64,000 nt of DNA from Verrucomicrobiota bacterium (GCA_020831625.1 JAFIGD010000017.1:23522-87521), one strand, 5' to 3'; counted from the stretch's first letter, positions 35,389 to 45,504 are shown. The notes: generated by a model not told the origin, from the letters alone. Program-made: numbers and translations.

Positions 35389-35516
35389 CGTCGCCGATCT
35401 CGTCAGCCGGAAAATGGCGGAAACGGGCGGTCGGTGAACGAGAACGGCGACGAGAACGGGGGACGATTGTGTTTTAGCCACTCGTAATCCACTCTCGTCG
35501 CCGATCTCGTCAGCCG
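35389..35516. repeat. Intergenic palindromic repeat, copy 2
   Basis: The core is at 35437-35467. Left (35389-35410) and right (35494-35516) arms both read CGTCGCCGATCTCGTCAGCC, and each is almost the reverse complement of the core's ACGAGAACGGCGACGAG (16 of 17 bases), so either arm can pair with the core. Confidence 0.88.
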
Positions 35517-35522
35517 ATTTCC

Positions 35523-35586
35523 TAATCGTAATCGAATCCCAACATCGGTTTTTCGATCACGATCACGATCACGATTATGATTACGG
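35523..35586. repeat. Inverted hexamer cassette, copy 2
   Basis: TAATCG units, a short AATCCCAACATCGG spacer, then CGATCACGATCACGATCACG in reverse orientation. It has the same layout as 32701-32769. It ends 14 bp after the stop of the minus-strand AraC gene. Confidence 0.75.
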
Positions 35587-35600
35587 ATTCGTGAGGGATC

Positions 35601-36458
35601 TCAAAACCGTCCGGCCGCGGAGGGCGGGTACCCCATGACCGCGCGGAACTGCTTGGAGAACGTGAAGCTGTCCGCATAGCCGGTGGCCGCGGCGGCCTCG
35701 GCCACACGGAAGCCCTCCTCGCGGATCAGCCCGGCGGCATAGTGACAGCGCTGCCGGATGGCATATTGACCCGGACTCAGCCCCGTCATCTCCTTGAACC
35801 GCTGACAGAAGCCGCTGCGGCTCATGCCGGCCTTGCGGGCCAGTTCGGTCAAGGGCAGCCGATGCCCCGGATGGCGGTCGATGAATGCGCAGACCTCGAG
35901 AATGCCGGGGTGGGGGGGCGGCTTATTTCCTTTCGGACGCAGGAGCGGCGCCGCAAGCTGTTCCAGGAGCGCGTGCAGGAGCGCGGCGGCCGCCTGCTGT
36001 CCGGCGGGTCTTCCGCTCCGCCACAGCGTGCCCAGGGTCTCCAGCAGGCCGATCAGATCCGGGGCCCCCGCCGTGTCCAGAATCTGCCAGGGCTGCGCCC
36101 GGGAAGAATTTGGAACCTCCTGGTTTTCACGCGATGTCACCTTGAAATGGATGGGGTGGAAGACGAGAGGGCGGGAGGGATCGGATGCCAGACTGTAGGA
36201 AAGCCCCCTGGCCAGCAGCAGCGCCGAGGGAGCCTGTATCGGCAGCTCCGTCTCTCCGCAGCGGAACTGTCCCCGGCCGCCGAGGATGATGTACAGGATA
36301 CAGGTCTCCATCGTCCGCGTGATCCGCCAGGCGGGTCCCGGCGACAAGCGGCCCCGGTAGAGATGAAGGCAGAGTCCTCCCGCCTCCGGAAGCCCCTCCA
36401 GCAGATCTTCAATCAGAAACTTTGGATGATTTGACATAACCTTTAGACGATAATCCAT
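35601..36458 (-). CDS. AraC-family transcriptional regulator
   Basis: 285 aa. An N-terminal cupin-like sensing domain (ILYIILGGRGQFRCGETELP ... SALLLARGLSYSL) is joined to two helix-turn-helix motifs near the C-terminus (LPLTELARKAGMSRSGFCQR and VAEAAAATGYADSFTFSKQF). It probably senses a sugar and activates nearby genes. It is transcribed away from the sulfatase at 36532, with a 73-bp shared upstream region that contains TTTTTTCGG and an AT-rich stretch. ATG 36437 is an alternative start. Confidence 0.9.
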   Translation of the reverse strand: MDYRLKVMSNHPKFLIEDLLEGLPEAGGLCLHLYRGRLSPGPAWRITRTMETCILYIILGGRGQFRCGETELPIQAPSALLLARGLSYSLASDPSRPLVFHPIHFKVTSRENQEVPNSSRAQPWQILDTAGAPDLIGLLETLGTLWRSGRPAGQQAAAALLHALLEQLAAPLLRPKGNKPPPHPGILEVCAFIDRHPGHRLPLTELARKAGMSRSGFCQRFKEMTGLSPGQYAIRQRCHYAAGLIREEGFRVAEAAAATGYADSFTFSKQFRAVMGYPPSAAGRF

Positions 36459-36531
36459 TCACGTTTCCGATTTTTTCGGTATTCTTCAAGAAGATTTAAC
36501 ACATACCAAGCAAAAGAAGGAACCCTCCACC

Positions 36532-38004
36532 ATGACCAGCGCGACTTCGACATCTTCAAGACGGACGGACGGGAAACCCAATATCGTTTACATCCTTTGC
36601 GATGACCTCGGGTACGGGGATGTGCGGTTTATGAATCCGGAACGGTGCCGCATTCCCACCCCGCACATCGATCAGCTCGCATCGGAGAGCCTGTGTTTCA
36701 CCGACGCCCACTCCGGCTCCGCCGTCTGCACGCCCACCCGCTACGGGTTTCTGACCGGCCGCTATGCCTGGCGCAGCCGTCTTCAGCGCGGTGTGGTGGT
36801 GGAGAATGAAACGCCCCTGATCGCGGAGGACCTTGCCACCCTGCCCGGGTATCTCGGCAGCAGGGGCTACCGGACCGCCTGTCTCGGCAAGTGGCATCTC
36901 GGCCTAAGCTTCACGGACGCGGATGGAAAGGTGTTAAACGTCCGGTCAGACAAGTCCCGCGAGAATTTTCATACCGCCGGGGTTCCGGTGGGCACCCGCG
37001 TCCCGGACGGACCGGTCACCCGCGGATTCGAGTATTTTTGGGGCTTTTACCGCTCCGCCACCATGAGTTCGGTGATCGAAAACGACCGCGTCGCTGAAGA
37101 GGTTCCGCTCACGGAGATGCTGGGAGAGCTGGGGCGGCGCGCCTGCGGGTACATTGCCGAGCGTGCCCGGGAGGACAAGCCCTTCTTCCTCTACCTCCCC
37201 CTCAATTCCCCCCACGGTCCCATTGTGCCTTCGGAATCCTGGCAGGGCCGCAGCGAGATTGGACCCTACGGCGATTTTATCATGGAGACCGACGACGTGG
37301 TGGGCCGCGTACTGGCCGCGCTCAAAGCCAACGGACTCGAGGAGAACACCCTGGTGATCTTCACCAGCGACAACGGCTGCTCCGAGCCCTGCGCCGAAGC
37401 CCATGTCCTCGAGCGGGAACACGGCCACTATCCCAGCGCACATCTGCGCGGCTACAAGTCCGATATCTGGGAGGGCGGACACCGCGTCCCCTTTGTCGCC
37501 CGCTGGCCGGGCCGCATCCCGGCCGGAACAACTTCCGACGCGCTGATCTGCCTCACCGATCTCTTCCGCACCTGCGCCGATCTCTTCAAGGACCCGCTGC
37601 CGGACGACACCGCCGTGGATTCCGAAAGCATGCTGCCGCTCCTCCTGGGCGAGACGGAGAGGGGACGAAACTCCGTGATCCACCATTCCATCAAGGGACG
37701 CTTCTCCATTCGCCAGGGGAGGTGGAAACTGGAACTCTGTCCGGGGTCCGGCGGCTGGAGCCGTCCCAAAGATCCTGAAGCGCTTGAGCAGGGGCTGCCG
37801 TCCATCCAGCTCTACGATATGCAGGCCGACGTGTCGGAAACCGTCAATCTCGCCGAACAGCAGCCGGAGGTTGTGGCCCGTCTGCTTGCGGAACTGTCAC
37901 ACAGCGTGGAGCAGGGACGCAGCACCCCCGGAGCTCCGCAGCGCAACGATGTGGAGATCGATCTGTTCAAAGGCGCGGAACTTCCGAAGACCGGAACGGC
38001 CTGA
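36532..38004 (+). CDS. Sulfatase (S1 family)
   Basis: 490 aa. Motifs: KPNIVYILCDDLGYGD, formylglycine site C66-T-P-T-R with YGFLTG, GKWHLGLS, FTSDNGCSEP and a closing GRWKLELCPGSGGWS. It is a paralogue of the sulfatase at 31177. No signal peptide is visible, so it should act in the cytoplasm. The start has AGAAGGA about nine bases upstream. It is divergent from the AraC gene, which probably controls it. Confidence 0.93.
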   Translation: MTSATSTSSRRTDGKPNIVYILCDDLGYGDVRFMNPERCRIPTPHIDQLASESLCFTDAHSGSAVCTPTRYGFLTGRYAWRSRLQRGVVVENETPLIAEDLATLPGYLGSRGYRTACLGKWHLGLSFTDADGKVLNVRSDKSRENFHTAGVPVGTRVPDGPVTRGFEYFWGFYRSATMSSVIENDRVAEEVPLTEMLGELGRRACGYIAERAREDKPFFLYLPLNSPHGPIVPSESWQGRSEIGPYGDFIMETDDVVGRVLAALKANGLEENTLVIFTSDNGCSEPCAEAHVLEREHGHYPSAHLRGYKSDIWEGGHRVPFVARWPGRIPAGTTSDALICLTDLFRTCADLFKDPLPDDTAVDSESMLPLLLGETERGRNSVIHHSIKGRFSIRQGRWKLELCPGSGGWSRPKDPEALEQGLPSIQLYDMQADVSETVNLAEQQPEVVARLLAELSHSVEQGRSTPGAPQRNDVEIDLFKGAELPKTGTA

Positions 38005-38074
38005 ATCTTATCCGCCTGCATCAGTTGATGGCGCCGAATGGCGGCGGCCAATGCTGCCCGCGCTGACTGGAGAA

Positions 38075-38182
38075 ATTGAAATCCGGATCCGCAGCCCGGT
38101 TGCGGCACTCGCTGGGAGCCTCGGCCAAATCAAAGAGCAGAAATTCATTGCCGCAGGGGAAGTAAATCAGCTCTTCTTCAGC
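38075..38182 (-). pseudogene. Sulfatase C-terminal fragment
   Basis: The minus strand encodes LIYFPCGNEFLLFDLAEAPS followed by ECRNRAADPDF. This matches the end of S1 sulfatases (K-L-I-Y-x-P ... L-F-D-L-x-x-D-P-x-E). Nothing else of the gene remains. It sits in an otherwise empty 319-bp gap and points opposite to both flanking sulfatase genes. Confidence 0.65.
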
Positions 38183-38251
38183 AACGGCCCCTCCACACCA
38201 CTCACCCCGGTCACTTTTCCCCCAATTTCGCGCATACCTCCTTCTCATTTT

Positions 38252-38268
38252 TGTAATTACATGATATA
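38252..38268. promoter_or_regulatory. Candidate operator upstream of sulfatase
   Basis: Contains the perfect palindrome TGTAATTACA. On the minus strand it reads TATATCATGTAATTAC, identical in 15 of 16 bases to 45603-45618, which also lies before sulfatase genes. It is 56 bp upstream of the ATG at 38324. A second imperfect palindrome, GGTAAGTAATTTACC, follows at 38269-38283. Confidence 0.45.
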
Positions 38269-38323
38269 GGTAAGTAATTTACCGAATATAAACCCGGCCG
38301 CAATCTCTTAATCGGACATCTCT

Positions 38324-39817
38324 ATGAACGCACCCCGTAAAATTATCCTGATCATGACCGACACCCAAAGATGGGACATGCTGGGCTGTTATGGCAATCC
38401 GGACATGAAAACCCCGCGGCTGGACCGTCTGGCCGCCGAGGGAATGCGCTTTGACCGTGCCTACACCTGTCAGCCCGTCTGCGGTCCGGCCCGGTCCGCG
38501 CTCTTCACCGGCACCTATCCCCATTCCAACGGGGCCTGGGGGAACACCATGCCCATCGGCGACAACGTGAAAACCGTTGCCCAGCGCATGATGGGCTCCG
38601 GGGTTCACTGCGCCTACGTTGGAAAATGGCATGTGGACGGGGGGGACTACTTTGGCACGGGGCGCTGCCCCGAAGGCTGGGATCCGGACTACTGGTACGA
38701 TATGCGGACCTATCTGCATGAGCTGACCCCGGAGGAGCGTCAGTTGAGCCGGAACGTGGATGCGAACCGCAATCCGGGCATCGCGCGGGAGTTCACCTTT
38801 GCAAACCGCTGCTCCAACCGGGCCATCGATTTTCTGAGCAAACATGGCGAAGAGGATTTTTTCCTGGTCGTCAGCTACGATGAGCCCCACGGACCCTTCC
38901 TCAATCCGCCGCCCTTCAACACCCTCTACGATGACTACACCTGGCCCAAACCGGAGAATGCATCCGACGACCTGAAAAACAAACCGGAGCATCACCGCGT
39001 GTGGGCGGAGTCGTGCACGTTCGGCGGGCGCTGTTTTAAACCCGGGGCTGCGGCGGACTGGCTGAACTGCAACAGCTTTGTCGACGACGAGATCGGGCGG
39101 GTGCTGGACGCCATTGATGAACACGCCGCCGATGCGCTGGTGATTTACACCTCGGACCACGGCGACATGTTCGGATCCCACGGCATCGACAACAAAGGCG
39201 CGGTGATGTACGACGAAAACATCCGCATTCCCATGATCGCCCGGTGGAAAGGGGTGTTGCCGGCGGGCGCGGTCTATCCACATCCCGTGTCCCATATTGA
39301 TCTCGTTCCCACGCTGCTGGATGTCGCCGGCGTCGCCCAGGCCCCGCTGCTGGAGGGGAAAAGCCTGGCACCCGCACTGCGGGACCCCGCGGCGAAAATC
39401 AATTCCGAGGTGTTTGTGGAGTTTGGCCGCTACGAAATCGACCATGACGGATTCGGCGGCTTCCAGCCCATCCGCTGCGTCACCGACGGCCGCTATAAAC
39501 TGGCGGTCAATCTGCTGGACACGGACGAGCTGTACGACACGGAAACCGATCCCGGGGAAATGAACAACCTGATTGACGCCCCGGAGCACGCGGAGATCCG
39601 CAACCGCATGCATGACCGGCTGCTGGACTGGATGAACGACACGCGCGATCCCTTCCGCGGCTATCAGTGGGAGCGGCGCCCCTGGCGCACCGATGCCCGC
39701 AAGGCGACTTGGGACTATACCGCCATGACCCGCCAGCGGATCGAGGATGACTACGAGCCCCGTCAGCTGGACTACAACACCGGATTGCCGATCACCGAAG
39801 CGGTTCGCCCGAAATAA
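38324..39817 (+). CDS. Sulfatase (S1 family)
   Basis: 497 aa. The start [20 protein letters not shown] leads directly into the metal site. The formylglycine motif is C53-G-P-A-R with SALFTG, then [23 protein letters not shown], and an ending that carries [14 protein letters not shown]. There is no signal peptide. The [10 protein letters not shown] variant places it in a different subfamily from the two KPNIVYIL sulfatases. It is followed 107 bp later by the GH95 gene, so desulfation and defucosylation may be coordinated. Confidence 0.92.
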   Translation: MNAPRKIILIMTDTQRWDMLGCYGNPDMKTPRLDRLAAEGMRFDRAYTCQPVCGPARSALFTGTYPHSNGAWGNTMPIGDNVKTVAQRMMGSGVHCAYVGKWHVDGGDYFGTGRCPEGWDPDYWYDMRTYLHELTPEERQLSRNVDANRNPGIAREFTFANRCSNRAIDFLSKHGEEDFFLVVSYDEPHGPFLNPPPFNTLYDDYTWPKPENASDDLKNKPEHHRVWAESCTFGGRCFKPGAAADWLNCNSFVDDEIGRVLDAIDEHAADALVIYTSDHGDMFGSHGIDNKGAVMYDENIRIPMIARWKGVLPAGAVYPHPVSHIDLVPTLLDVAGVAQAPLLEGKSLAPALRDPAAKINSEVFVEFGRYEIDHDGFGGFQPIRCVTDGRYKLAVNLLDTDELYDTETDPGEMNNLIDAPEHAEIRNRMHDRLLDWMNDTRDPFRGYQWERRPWRTDARKATWDYTAMTRQRIEDDYEPRQLDYNTGLPITEAVRPK

Positions 39818-39924
39818 ATTCAGATGGGGTACTGGATGATGGCATTTTTGGCGCCCGGCCGGGTTGCAAAACGTCAGCCGCCGTGCCGCCCGCCAAACCC
39901 GAAAGACTCTGCAGGAGGCATGGA

Positions 39925-42291
39925 TTGAAAACCGAAAACCAACCAAGATCCGGGGAGGAGCCCTTGTTCCTTTCCGGCGAACAAAAACGGGTCCTGTGGG
40001 ACGACGCGGCGGCAGACACGTGGGAGGTCGCGTACCCGGTGGGCAACGGTCGTTTGGGAGCCATGCCCCATGCCGGGTTTCCCCGCGAAACGATCCTCAT
40101 CAACGAGGAGACCGTTTGGGAGCGGAATGAACCCATGCTCGTTCCGGAGGACCGTTATGAACACTTGGAAACGATCCGGGAACTGGAGGCGGCCGGGGAC
40201 CACCACGGAGCGGACAAACACTTCGAGAAGCATTTTCTGAACGGGGCTCTGGCGTGCTCGTACCAGTACGTGGGCTGGTTGAATCTGGAATACCGGAACC
40301 CCGCGAAACGCCAAAGCACTCGCCGGGAACTCGACCTGTCCACCGGGATCGCGCGAAATGTGTATGCGCTGGAGGATGGATCGAACATCGTTCAGGAAAC
40401 CTTCGTCAGCGCTCCCGACGATGTCGTGGTGGTGACCCTCGAATCGGACCGGGATCTCGACCTCCGGGTCTTCCTGGAGGGGGCGGAAACCGAAGACGGC
40501 GAACTGGTGTTGACCGGTTCGGCCACAGGGACCCGCGGAACGCGCTTTGTCTGCCGGGTGCGGGTCGCGCCGTCCGAAGCAGTGAGGGCGGAGGAGGGCG
40601 GACTGAGCATTCGGAACATCCGGAAGGCCGTGATCACCCTGTCGGTCGCGACGAACATGGACCGACAGGACCCCCGGGCCACGCTGCCCGAAGGATGGCA
40701 GGATAAGGCGAAGCGGGATCACGACAAGCTGGCCGGGAAAACTGCCATCGCACTTCAAACCGACGCGGTTCGCGACCACCGCGGGTATTTCGACCGCATG
40801 GAGCTTGCGCTCGGCGAAACCGCCGCGGAGATCCGGGCCTTGACCACCAAAGAGCGCCTGCAGCGGATCAAAGAAGGAGCGCACGACGATCCGGATTTGA
40901 TGGCCACCTATTTTCAGTACGGGCGCTATTTGCTGATCGCCTCCTCGCGGCCGGGCACCTTTCCCGCGAATCTCCAGGGCATTTGGAATCCCCACGAAAC
41001 CCCGCCGTGGAATTCCGATTACCACCTGGACATCAATGTGGAGATGAATTACTGGCTGGCGGAAACGACCAATTTGACGGAACTACATGAGCCGTTTTTC
41101 CATCTGCTCCGGACGTTTCTGCCGACAGGCCGGGAGATGGCGCGGCGTTTCGGCATGAAGGGATGGGCCATGGGCATTGCCACGGATATCTGGGGACATG
41201 CGCTCAACATCTCCAGGAAAGCCTGCTGGGGCGGCTGCTTTTTCGGGGGACACTGGATGGTCACCCATATCCTGGAGCACTACCGGTTCACCCGGGACAC
41301 CGCCTTTTTGGAGGCCAACTGGGACATTCTCACCGCCGCCGCCGAATTCATGGACTCCTGGCTGATCCCGGGGCCGGAGGAGGGCCTGTGGATGGCGCGC
41401 CCCGCCGTTTCGCCGGAGAACACCTTTGTGTACGAGGATGAAACGGGCGCAAAAAAGAAGGGGGCCTTTTCCGCCGGGAATTCCTACGACCAGTTCATGA
41501 TGCTGCAAATTTTCCACGACTGTCTGGAGGCCGCCCAAGCAATCGGAAAAACCGACGACCCCTTCGTGCGGAAAATCGAAGAACTCCTCCCCAAGATTTA
41601 CCGGCCAAGGATTGGCGACGACGGCCGCCTCATGGAATGGCGTCTGCCCTTTGAGGAGGCGGAGCCCGGGCACCGTCATATTTCCCACGTGATCGGTGCG
41701 TATCCCGGGAATCGGATCAACCTCGACGACGATCCGGCCCTTCGCGCCGCCGTGGAAAAATCGCTCGAGGGACGTCTGAGCGCGGGCGGGGCGGGCACCG
41801 GATGGAGCCGCGCCTGGATTATCGGCATGTATGCCCGCCTCTCGGACCGCGAACAGGCCTACGGAAATCTGCACGCGATCCTCGCGCGCTCCACCCTCGA
41901 CAACCTCTGGGACACCCACCCGCCGTTCCAAATCGACGGCAACTTCGGTTCGACCGCCGCCATCGCGGAAATGCTGTTGCACAGTCACAACGACGGACTC
42001 CGCTTCCTCCCCGCGCTGCCCGCGCAGTGGCCGGAGGGGGCCGTCCGCGGCCTGCGGGCGCGCGGAGGATTCGAGGTCGATCTCGAATGGAAGGCGGGCC
42101 GGCTGACCCGGGCCACAATCCGCTCCGATCAGGGTCTGCCTTGCCGCATCCACACCGAGGTGACGCTGGAGGTACGCCGGGCAGGGGAGGGGATCGCCAC
42201 TCGCCGACACGACGATAACTCGCTGACCTTCCCGACCGAAAAGGGTGGGTTCTACCAAGTTCTTGCTGTAGGCCTGAACCAGGGGAGATGA
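39925..42291 (+). CDS. GH95 family alpha-L-fucosidase
   Basis: 788 aa. The family hallmarks are present: VGNGRLGAM near the N-terminus, [49 protein letters not shown], and [19 protein letters not shown]95 enzymes remove alpha-1,2-linked L-fucose (some act on L-galactose). In the motif that is usually N-I-N the first Asn is Asp here (D-I-N). A TTG start at 39925 is supported by AGGAGG seven bases upstream; the GTG at 39883 has no such site. No signal peptide is present. The released fucose would feed FucI and FucK. Confidence 0.92.
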   Translation: MKTENQPRSGEEPLFLSGEQKRVLWDDAAADTWEVAYPVGNGRLGAMPHAGFPRETILINEETVWERNEPMLVPEDRYEHLETIRELEAAGDHHGADKHFEKHFLNGALACSYQYVGWLNLEYRNPAKRQSTRRELDLSTGIARNVYALEDGSNIVQETFVSAPDDVVVVTLESDRDLDLRVFLEGAETEDGELVLTGSATGTRGTRFVCRVRVAPSEAVRAEEGGLSIRNIRKAVITLSVATNMDRQDPRATLPEGWQDKAKRDHDKLAGKTAIALQTDAVRDHRGYFDRMELALGETAAEIRALTTKERLQRIKEGAHDDPDLMATYFQYGRYLLIASSRPGTFPANLQGIWNPHETPPWNSDYHLDINVEMNYWLAETTNLTELHEPFFHLLRTFLPTGREMARRFGMKGWAMGIATDIWGHALNISRKACWGGCFFGGHWMVTHILEHYRFTRDTAFLEANWDILTAAAEFMDSWLIPGPEEGLWMARPAVSPENTFVYEDETGAKKKGAFSAGNSYDQFMMLQIFHDCLEAAQAIGKTDDPFVRKIEELLPKIYRPRIGDDGRLMEWRLPFEEAEPGHRHISHVIGAYPGNRINLDDDPALRAAVEKSLEGRLSAGGAGTGWSRAWIIGMYARLSDREQAYGNLHAILARSTLDNLWDTHPPFQIDGNFGSTAAIAEMLLHSHNDGLRFLPALPAQWPEGAVRGLRARGGFEVDLEWKAGRLTRATIRSDQGLPCRIHTEVTLEVRRAGEGIATRRHDDNSLTFPTEKGGFYQVLAVGLNQGR

Positions 42292-42321
42292 TTCAGCCGT
42301 TCCCAGGCGGAACGTTCTGGA

Positions 42322-42756
42322 TCAGTCCTTCGTCGAACGAAGGGTTGTCCACGTATCGAGTGTGAGCAGCCGCAGTCCTTTGGGAAACGGAATGGAGCCA
42401 AGGCGGGTATCGTTGGTGACGAAATAATCGGCTTGCGACAACGATGCGCAGGCGATCTGGATGGCATCGGGGGGGCGCAGGGTAGGATGGGTTGCCCGCA
42501 GTATTGCGAATTCCCGCGCCGCGGATGCATTAAAAGGAATTAATTCCAGTTTTGAAAAGGCTTTTTCGTATGCGGTGATTCTGGTTTCATTTCCCAAGCG
42601 GAACGGGTGCACCAGAATTTCTCCAAGCGTGAGCGTGGAGGTGATCACTTGATGATTCGAGTGCGCGATCCACTGGGCAAAATCTTTGGCAAGGAGGGAT
42701 TGCGGGCCCTCCTCCCAAAGATAGATAAAGAGATTGCTGTCCCAGAAAAATTTCAT
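42322..42756 (-). CDS. vapC: VapC-type PIN-domain toxin
   Basis: 144 aa. The four acidic residues of the PIN nuclease fold are present: Asp6 in FFWDSNLFIY, Glu in TLTLGEIL, Asp in RPPDAIQIA and Asp in VTNDTRL. It should cleave RNA when released from its antitoxin. It overlaps the antitoxin gene by four bases (ATGA). The stop lies 30 bp from the end of the GH95 gene on the opposite strand. Confidence 0.88.
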   Translation of the reverse strand: MKFFWDSNLFIYLWEEGPQSLLAKDFAQWIAHSNHQVITSTLTLGEILVHPFRLGNETRITAYEKAFSKLELIPFNASAAREFAILRATHPTLRPPDAIQIACASLSQADYFVTNDTRLGSIPFPKGLRLLTLDTWTTLRSTKD

Positions 42757-42986
42757 TCCCAGGCGTTCCGTTCCCGGTTCAAATAGTCGTCTGCATCGAT
42801 AGACTGCCAATCCTTTTCTCCGACGGACGCAATTTCCAAAAGCGCATGGGGGCTGTGCGACGCTGAAATGCCCAGTTCACGCCGCAAACCGCTCATCATG
42901 AGGGCTCTTAAGGTGGTTCTGCGATGTAACGCGGCCTGTTTTGCTTCCAGCAATAAATCATCAGGCAGTTCAATGGTTGTTTTCAT
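42753..42986 (-). CDS. vapB: VapB-type ribbon-helix-helix antitoxin
   Basis: 77 aa. The N-terminal beta strand MKTTIELPDDLLLEAKQAAL and the next helix form a ribbon-helix-helix DNA-binding unit. The C-terminal part (DWQSIDADDYLNRERNAWE) would wrap the toxin. It should repress its own promoter, together with VapC. Confidence 0.85.
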   Translation of the reverse strand: MKTTIELPDDLLLEAKQAALHRRTTLRALMMSGLRRELGISASHSPHALLEIASVGEKDWQSIDADDYLNRERNAWE

Positions 42987-43063
42987 GTGGCTAACCGTAT
43001 ACCCATAAATATGTAAAGCAAGTCTTTTCGATCAGGATAAACGCTTGTCTAAATCATCTGCCT

Positions 43064-43078
43064 CTTGTAAATTACAAG
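43064..43078. promoter_or_regulatory. Palindromic operator candidate at galM
   Basis: CTTGTAA-A-TTACAAG is a 15-bp palindrome around one central base. It ends seven bases before the galM start codon and occupies the place of a ribosome site, so a bound protein could block both transcription and translation. Confidence 0.5.
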
Positions 43079-43085
43079 CCATATT

Positions 43086-44123
43086 ATGAGCATTACTTTG
43101 AAACCCTATGGCAGCCTCCCCTCCGGGGAGGTCATTCAGCAGGCCACCCTGGAACACGCGGGGCTGACCTGCAGGATCATCACCTACGGCGGAATCATCA
43201 CGGAACTTTGGGTGCCGGATCGTGAAGGGCATCCAGCGGATGTGGTGCTGGGGCTTCCTTCTCTGGAGGCCTATCTGGCGGGACATCCCTACCTCTGCGC
43301 CATCGTCGGCCGGGTGGCGGGCCGCATCAACGGCGGAAGCTTTACCCTGGATGGAAAGCACTACCAACTGGCGAGGACACAGCCGCCCAACCATCTCCAT
43401 GGCGGAGAAACCGGCCTGGATAAACGGGTTTGGACGCCGGCCACGGGTGAAACAGAGAAGGGGGAACCGGTTCTGTCTCTGCACTACGTCAGTCCGGATG
43501 GAGAGGAGGGGTACCCGGGCACGGTGGATATCACCGTCCGCTATACCCTGACATCGGGGGCCGGCCTGCGGATCGACTACGAGGCGACCACCGACGCGCC
43601 CACCCCCTTCAGTCCCACCAATCATGCCTATTTCAATCTCGCCGGAGAAGGACATCCGACCATTGCGGATCATGTTTTGCAGATTTTCACGGGTCGGGTG
43701 GTCTGGAAGGATGAAGAGGGCAGTCTGGACACGAAAATTTCCTCCGTGGAAGGTACGCGCCATGACTTCCGGACCCCAAAAACGCTGCGGGAGTTCATCG
43801 CCGAACCCGGGCTGCACGGGGAGAACTACATCCTTCGCGGCCGCAACGCCCCGCTGCCGGAACGGGTGGCGGTGGTCACCGAACCCACCTCGGGGAGGAA
43901 AATGGAGGTCTTCACGACCACCACCAGTCTGCAGTTTTACAGCTCACATTTCCTGGACGAGGCCGGGCTGATTGGGAAAACGGGCACGCCTTATCTAAAA
44001 AACTGCGCGCTCTGCCTGGAGTGTCAGGGATTTCCCAACGGCGTGAACCGTCCGGAGATCGATGACATCATCCTCCGCCCCGGGACTCCCTATCGTCAGA
44101 CCACAGAGTATCGCTTTAGTTGA
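43086..44123 (+). CDS. galM: Aldose 1-epimerase (mutarotase)
   Basis: 345 aa, typical for GalM. Conserved segments: TYGGIITELWVPDR, VGRVAGRINGGSF, the active-site His in PNHLHGGETGLDKR, the second His in TNHAYFNLAG, and the catalytic Glu in LCLECQGFPN. It interconverts alpha and beta anomers of free aldoses in the cytoplasm and would prepare sugars released by the glycosidases for the isomerase or kinase. Its stop overlaps the convergent sulfatase gene by eight bases. Confidence 0.92.
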   Translation: MSITLKPYGSLPSGEVIQQATLEHAGLTCRIITYGGIITELWVPDREGHPADVVLGLPSLEAYLAGHPYLCAIVGRVAGRINGGSFTLDGKHYQLARTQPPNHLHGGETGLDKRVWTPATGETEKGEPVLSLHYVSPDGEEGYPGTVDITVRYTLTSGAGLRIDYEATTDAPTPFSPTNHAYFNLAGEGHPTIADHVLQIFTGRVVWKDEEGSLDTKISSVEGTRHDFRTPKTLREFIAEPGLHGENYILRGRNAPLPERVAVVTEPTSGRKMEVFTTTTSLQFYSSHFLDEAGLIGKTGTPYLKNCALCLECQGFPNGVNRPEIDDIILRPGTPYRQTTEYRFS

Positions 44124-45504
44124 GATCCGGCCGCGCTTCCCAGAAACGAACGCCCACCGGGTTCTGGGTGTCGTCCCATTCCCGGGCTAGACGGCAGAGG
44201 GTTTGGCGCAGTTCGGGCAGCAGGGGCGAGGTGGCGGCGAGGTTGTTCATTTCCCGCGGATCGGCCTGGAGGTCAAAGAGCTGGGTGTCGCCGCAGGCGT
44301 ATTCAATGAGTTTGTGATGGCCGTCGGTGACCCCGCGGATGCTGTCCTCATAGGCGAGAAACAGCGGATCCGAGGCAAGGCCGTCCCCGCGCAGACAGGG
44401 AAGCAGGCTGCGGCCTTCGACGGAGTCCGGGATGGGCAGTCCGGTGAGATCACAGAGGGTGGGGAAGATGTCGAGGAGGTAAACGAGCGTGTCGGATTGC
44501 TGTCCGGCGGGGATGCCGGGGCCTGCGAAAACCAGGGGCACCCGGACGCTGTGATCGTAGAGGTTCTGTTTGCCCATGAGTCCGTGCTGGCCCACCGCGA
44601 GCCCGTGGTCGCCGGCCACGACGATGAGGGTGTTGTCCAATTCGCCCTGTGCCTCCAGCGTGGAAAGGAGGCGGCCGAATTCGTGATCAAGATGCGAGAT
44701 CATCGCGTAATAGTCGGCGATGTGCTGTTTGATTTCCTGCGGATCGCGGGGGAAAGCGGCCAGCTTCTCGTCCCGGATGCGCAGGGCTCCGGTGTCGATG
44801 GGATGTTCCGGCAGAAAATTTTCCGGCAGGTCGATCTCGTCCGCAGTGTACATGTCCTGGAAGGCCTGCGGCATGGAGCGCGGATCGTGCGGGGCCATCA
44901 GCGAGACGTACATAAAAAAGGGCTGGCTCCGGCTCCGGTTTTCCAGAAAATGGATGGCGGCATCGGTGAACAGTTCGGTGGAGTGCTTGCCCGCCTGCAT
45001 GTGATCCGCCTGGTGGAATTTCACCTCCTTGGTGCTCCAAGGGTCGGTCGCATACGGCAGTTTCGAGCTGTACAGTCCTTCGGGATCGAAGTGGTAGGCG
45101 GGAACATTCCAATGATCGCCCATCCCGCCAAAGAAAATTTCACCGCCGGCGTTGAAGCTGCGTGCAAAGGCTTTTTTCCCATTGTGCCATTTCCCGGTGC
45201 CGAAGGTGGTGTAGCCGCCATCACGGAGGCACTCCCCGAGGGTAACATGCTCGGGAGGGATCTGCTGTCCCTGGCGTTCAATGTGGAACAGCGTCCGGCC
45301 GGTATGGAGCATGGCCCGGCTGGGCATGCAGACGGCACCACAGGTGCCTCCGGGGATGTGGGCGCGGGTGAAGGTGCAGCCGCGCTGGACGAGTTTGTCC
45401 AGATTCGGGGTGTGAATCTGAGGATTCCCGAGTGCCGCGATCGTGTCAAACCGCTGGTCGTCCGTAAAGAAAAAGAGGATGTTGGGTTTTTTGTCTTTTG
45501 TCAT
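44116..45504 (-). CDS. Sulfatase (S1 family)
   Basis: 462 aa. Motifs: KPNILFFFTDDQRFDTIAAL, formylglycine site C59-M-P-S-R with AMLHTG, TGKWHNGKKAFARSF, VVAGDHGLAVGQHGLMGKQN, and the tail TQLFDLQADPREMNN. The VGQHGLMGKQNLYDHS run is typical of choline-sulfatase/iduronate-sulfatase-like members. No signal peptide. It is divergent from the sulfatase at 45944, with repeats and a candidate operator between them. Confidence 0.92.
   Translation of the reverse strand: MTKDKKPNILFFFTDDQRFDTIAALGNPQIHTPNLDKLVQRGCTFTRAHIPGGTCGAVCMPSRAMLHTGRTLFHIERQGQQIPPEHVTLGECLRDGGYTTFGTGKWHNGKKAFARSFNAGGEIFFGGMGDHWNVPAYHFDPEGLYSSKLPYATDPWSTKEVKFHQADHMQAGKHSTELFTDAAIHFLENRSRSQPFFMYVSLMAPHDPRSMPQAFQDMYTADEIDLPENFLPEHPIDTGALRIRDEKLAAFPRDPQEIKQHIADYYAMISHLDHEFGRLLSTLEAQGELDNTLIVVAGDHGLAVGQHGLMGKQNLYDHSVRVPLVFAGPGIPAGQQSDTLVYLLDIFPTLCDLTGLPIPDSVEGRSLLPCLRGDGLASDPLFLAYEDSIRGVTDGHHKLIEYACGDTQLFDLQADPREMNNLAATSPLLPELRQTLCRLAREWDDTQNPVGVRFWEARPDLN

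Noticed and set aside
42327..42343. CCTTCGT/ACGAAGG hairpin as terminator for GH95 or VapC
   Set aside because: Lies inside the vapC coding end and has no T tract.
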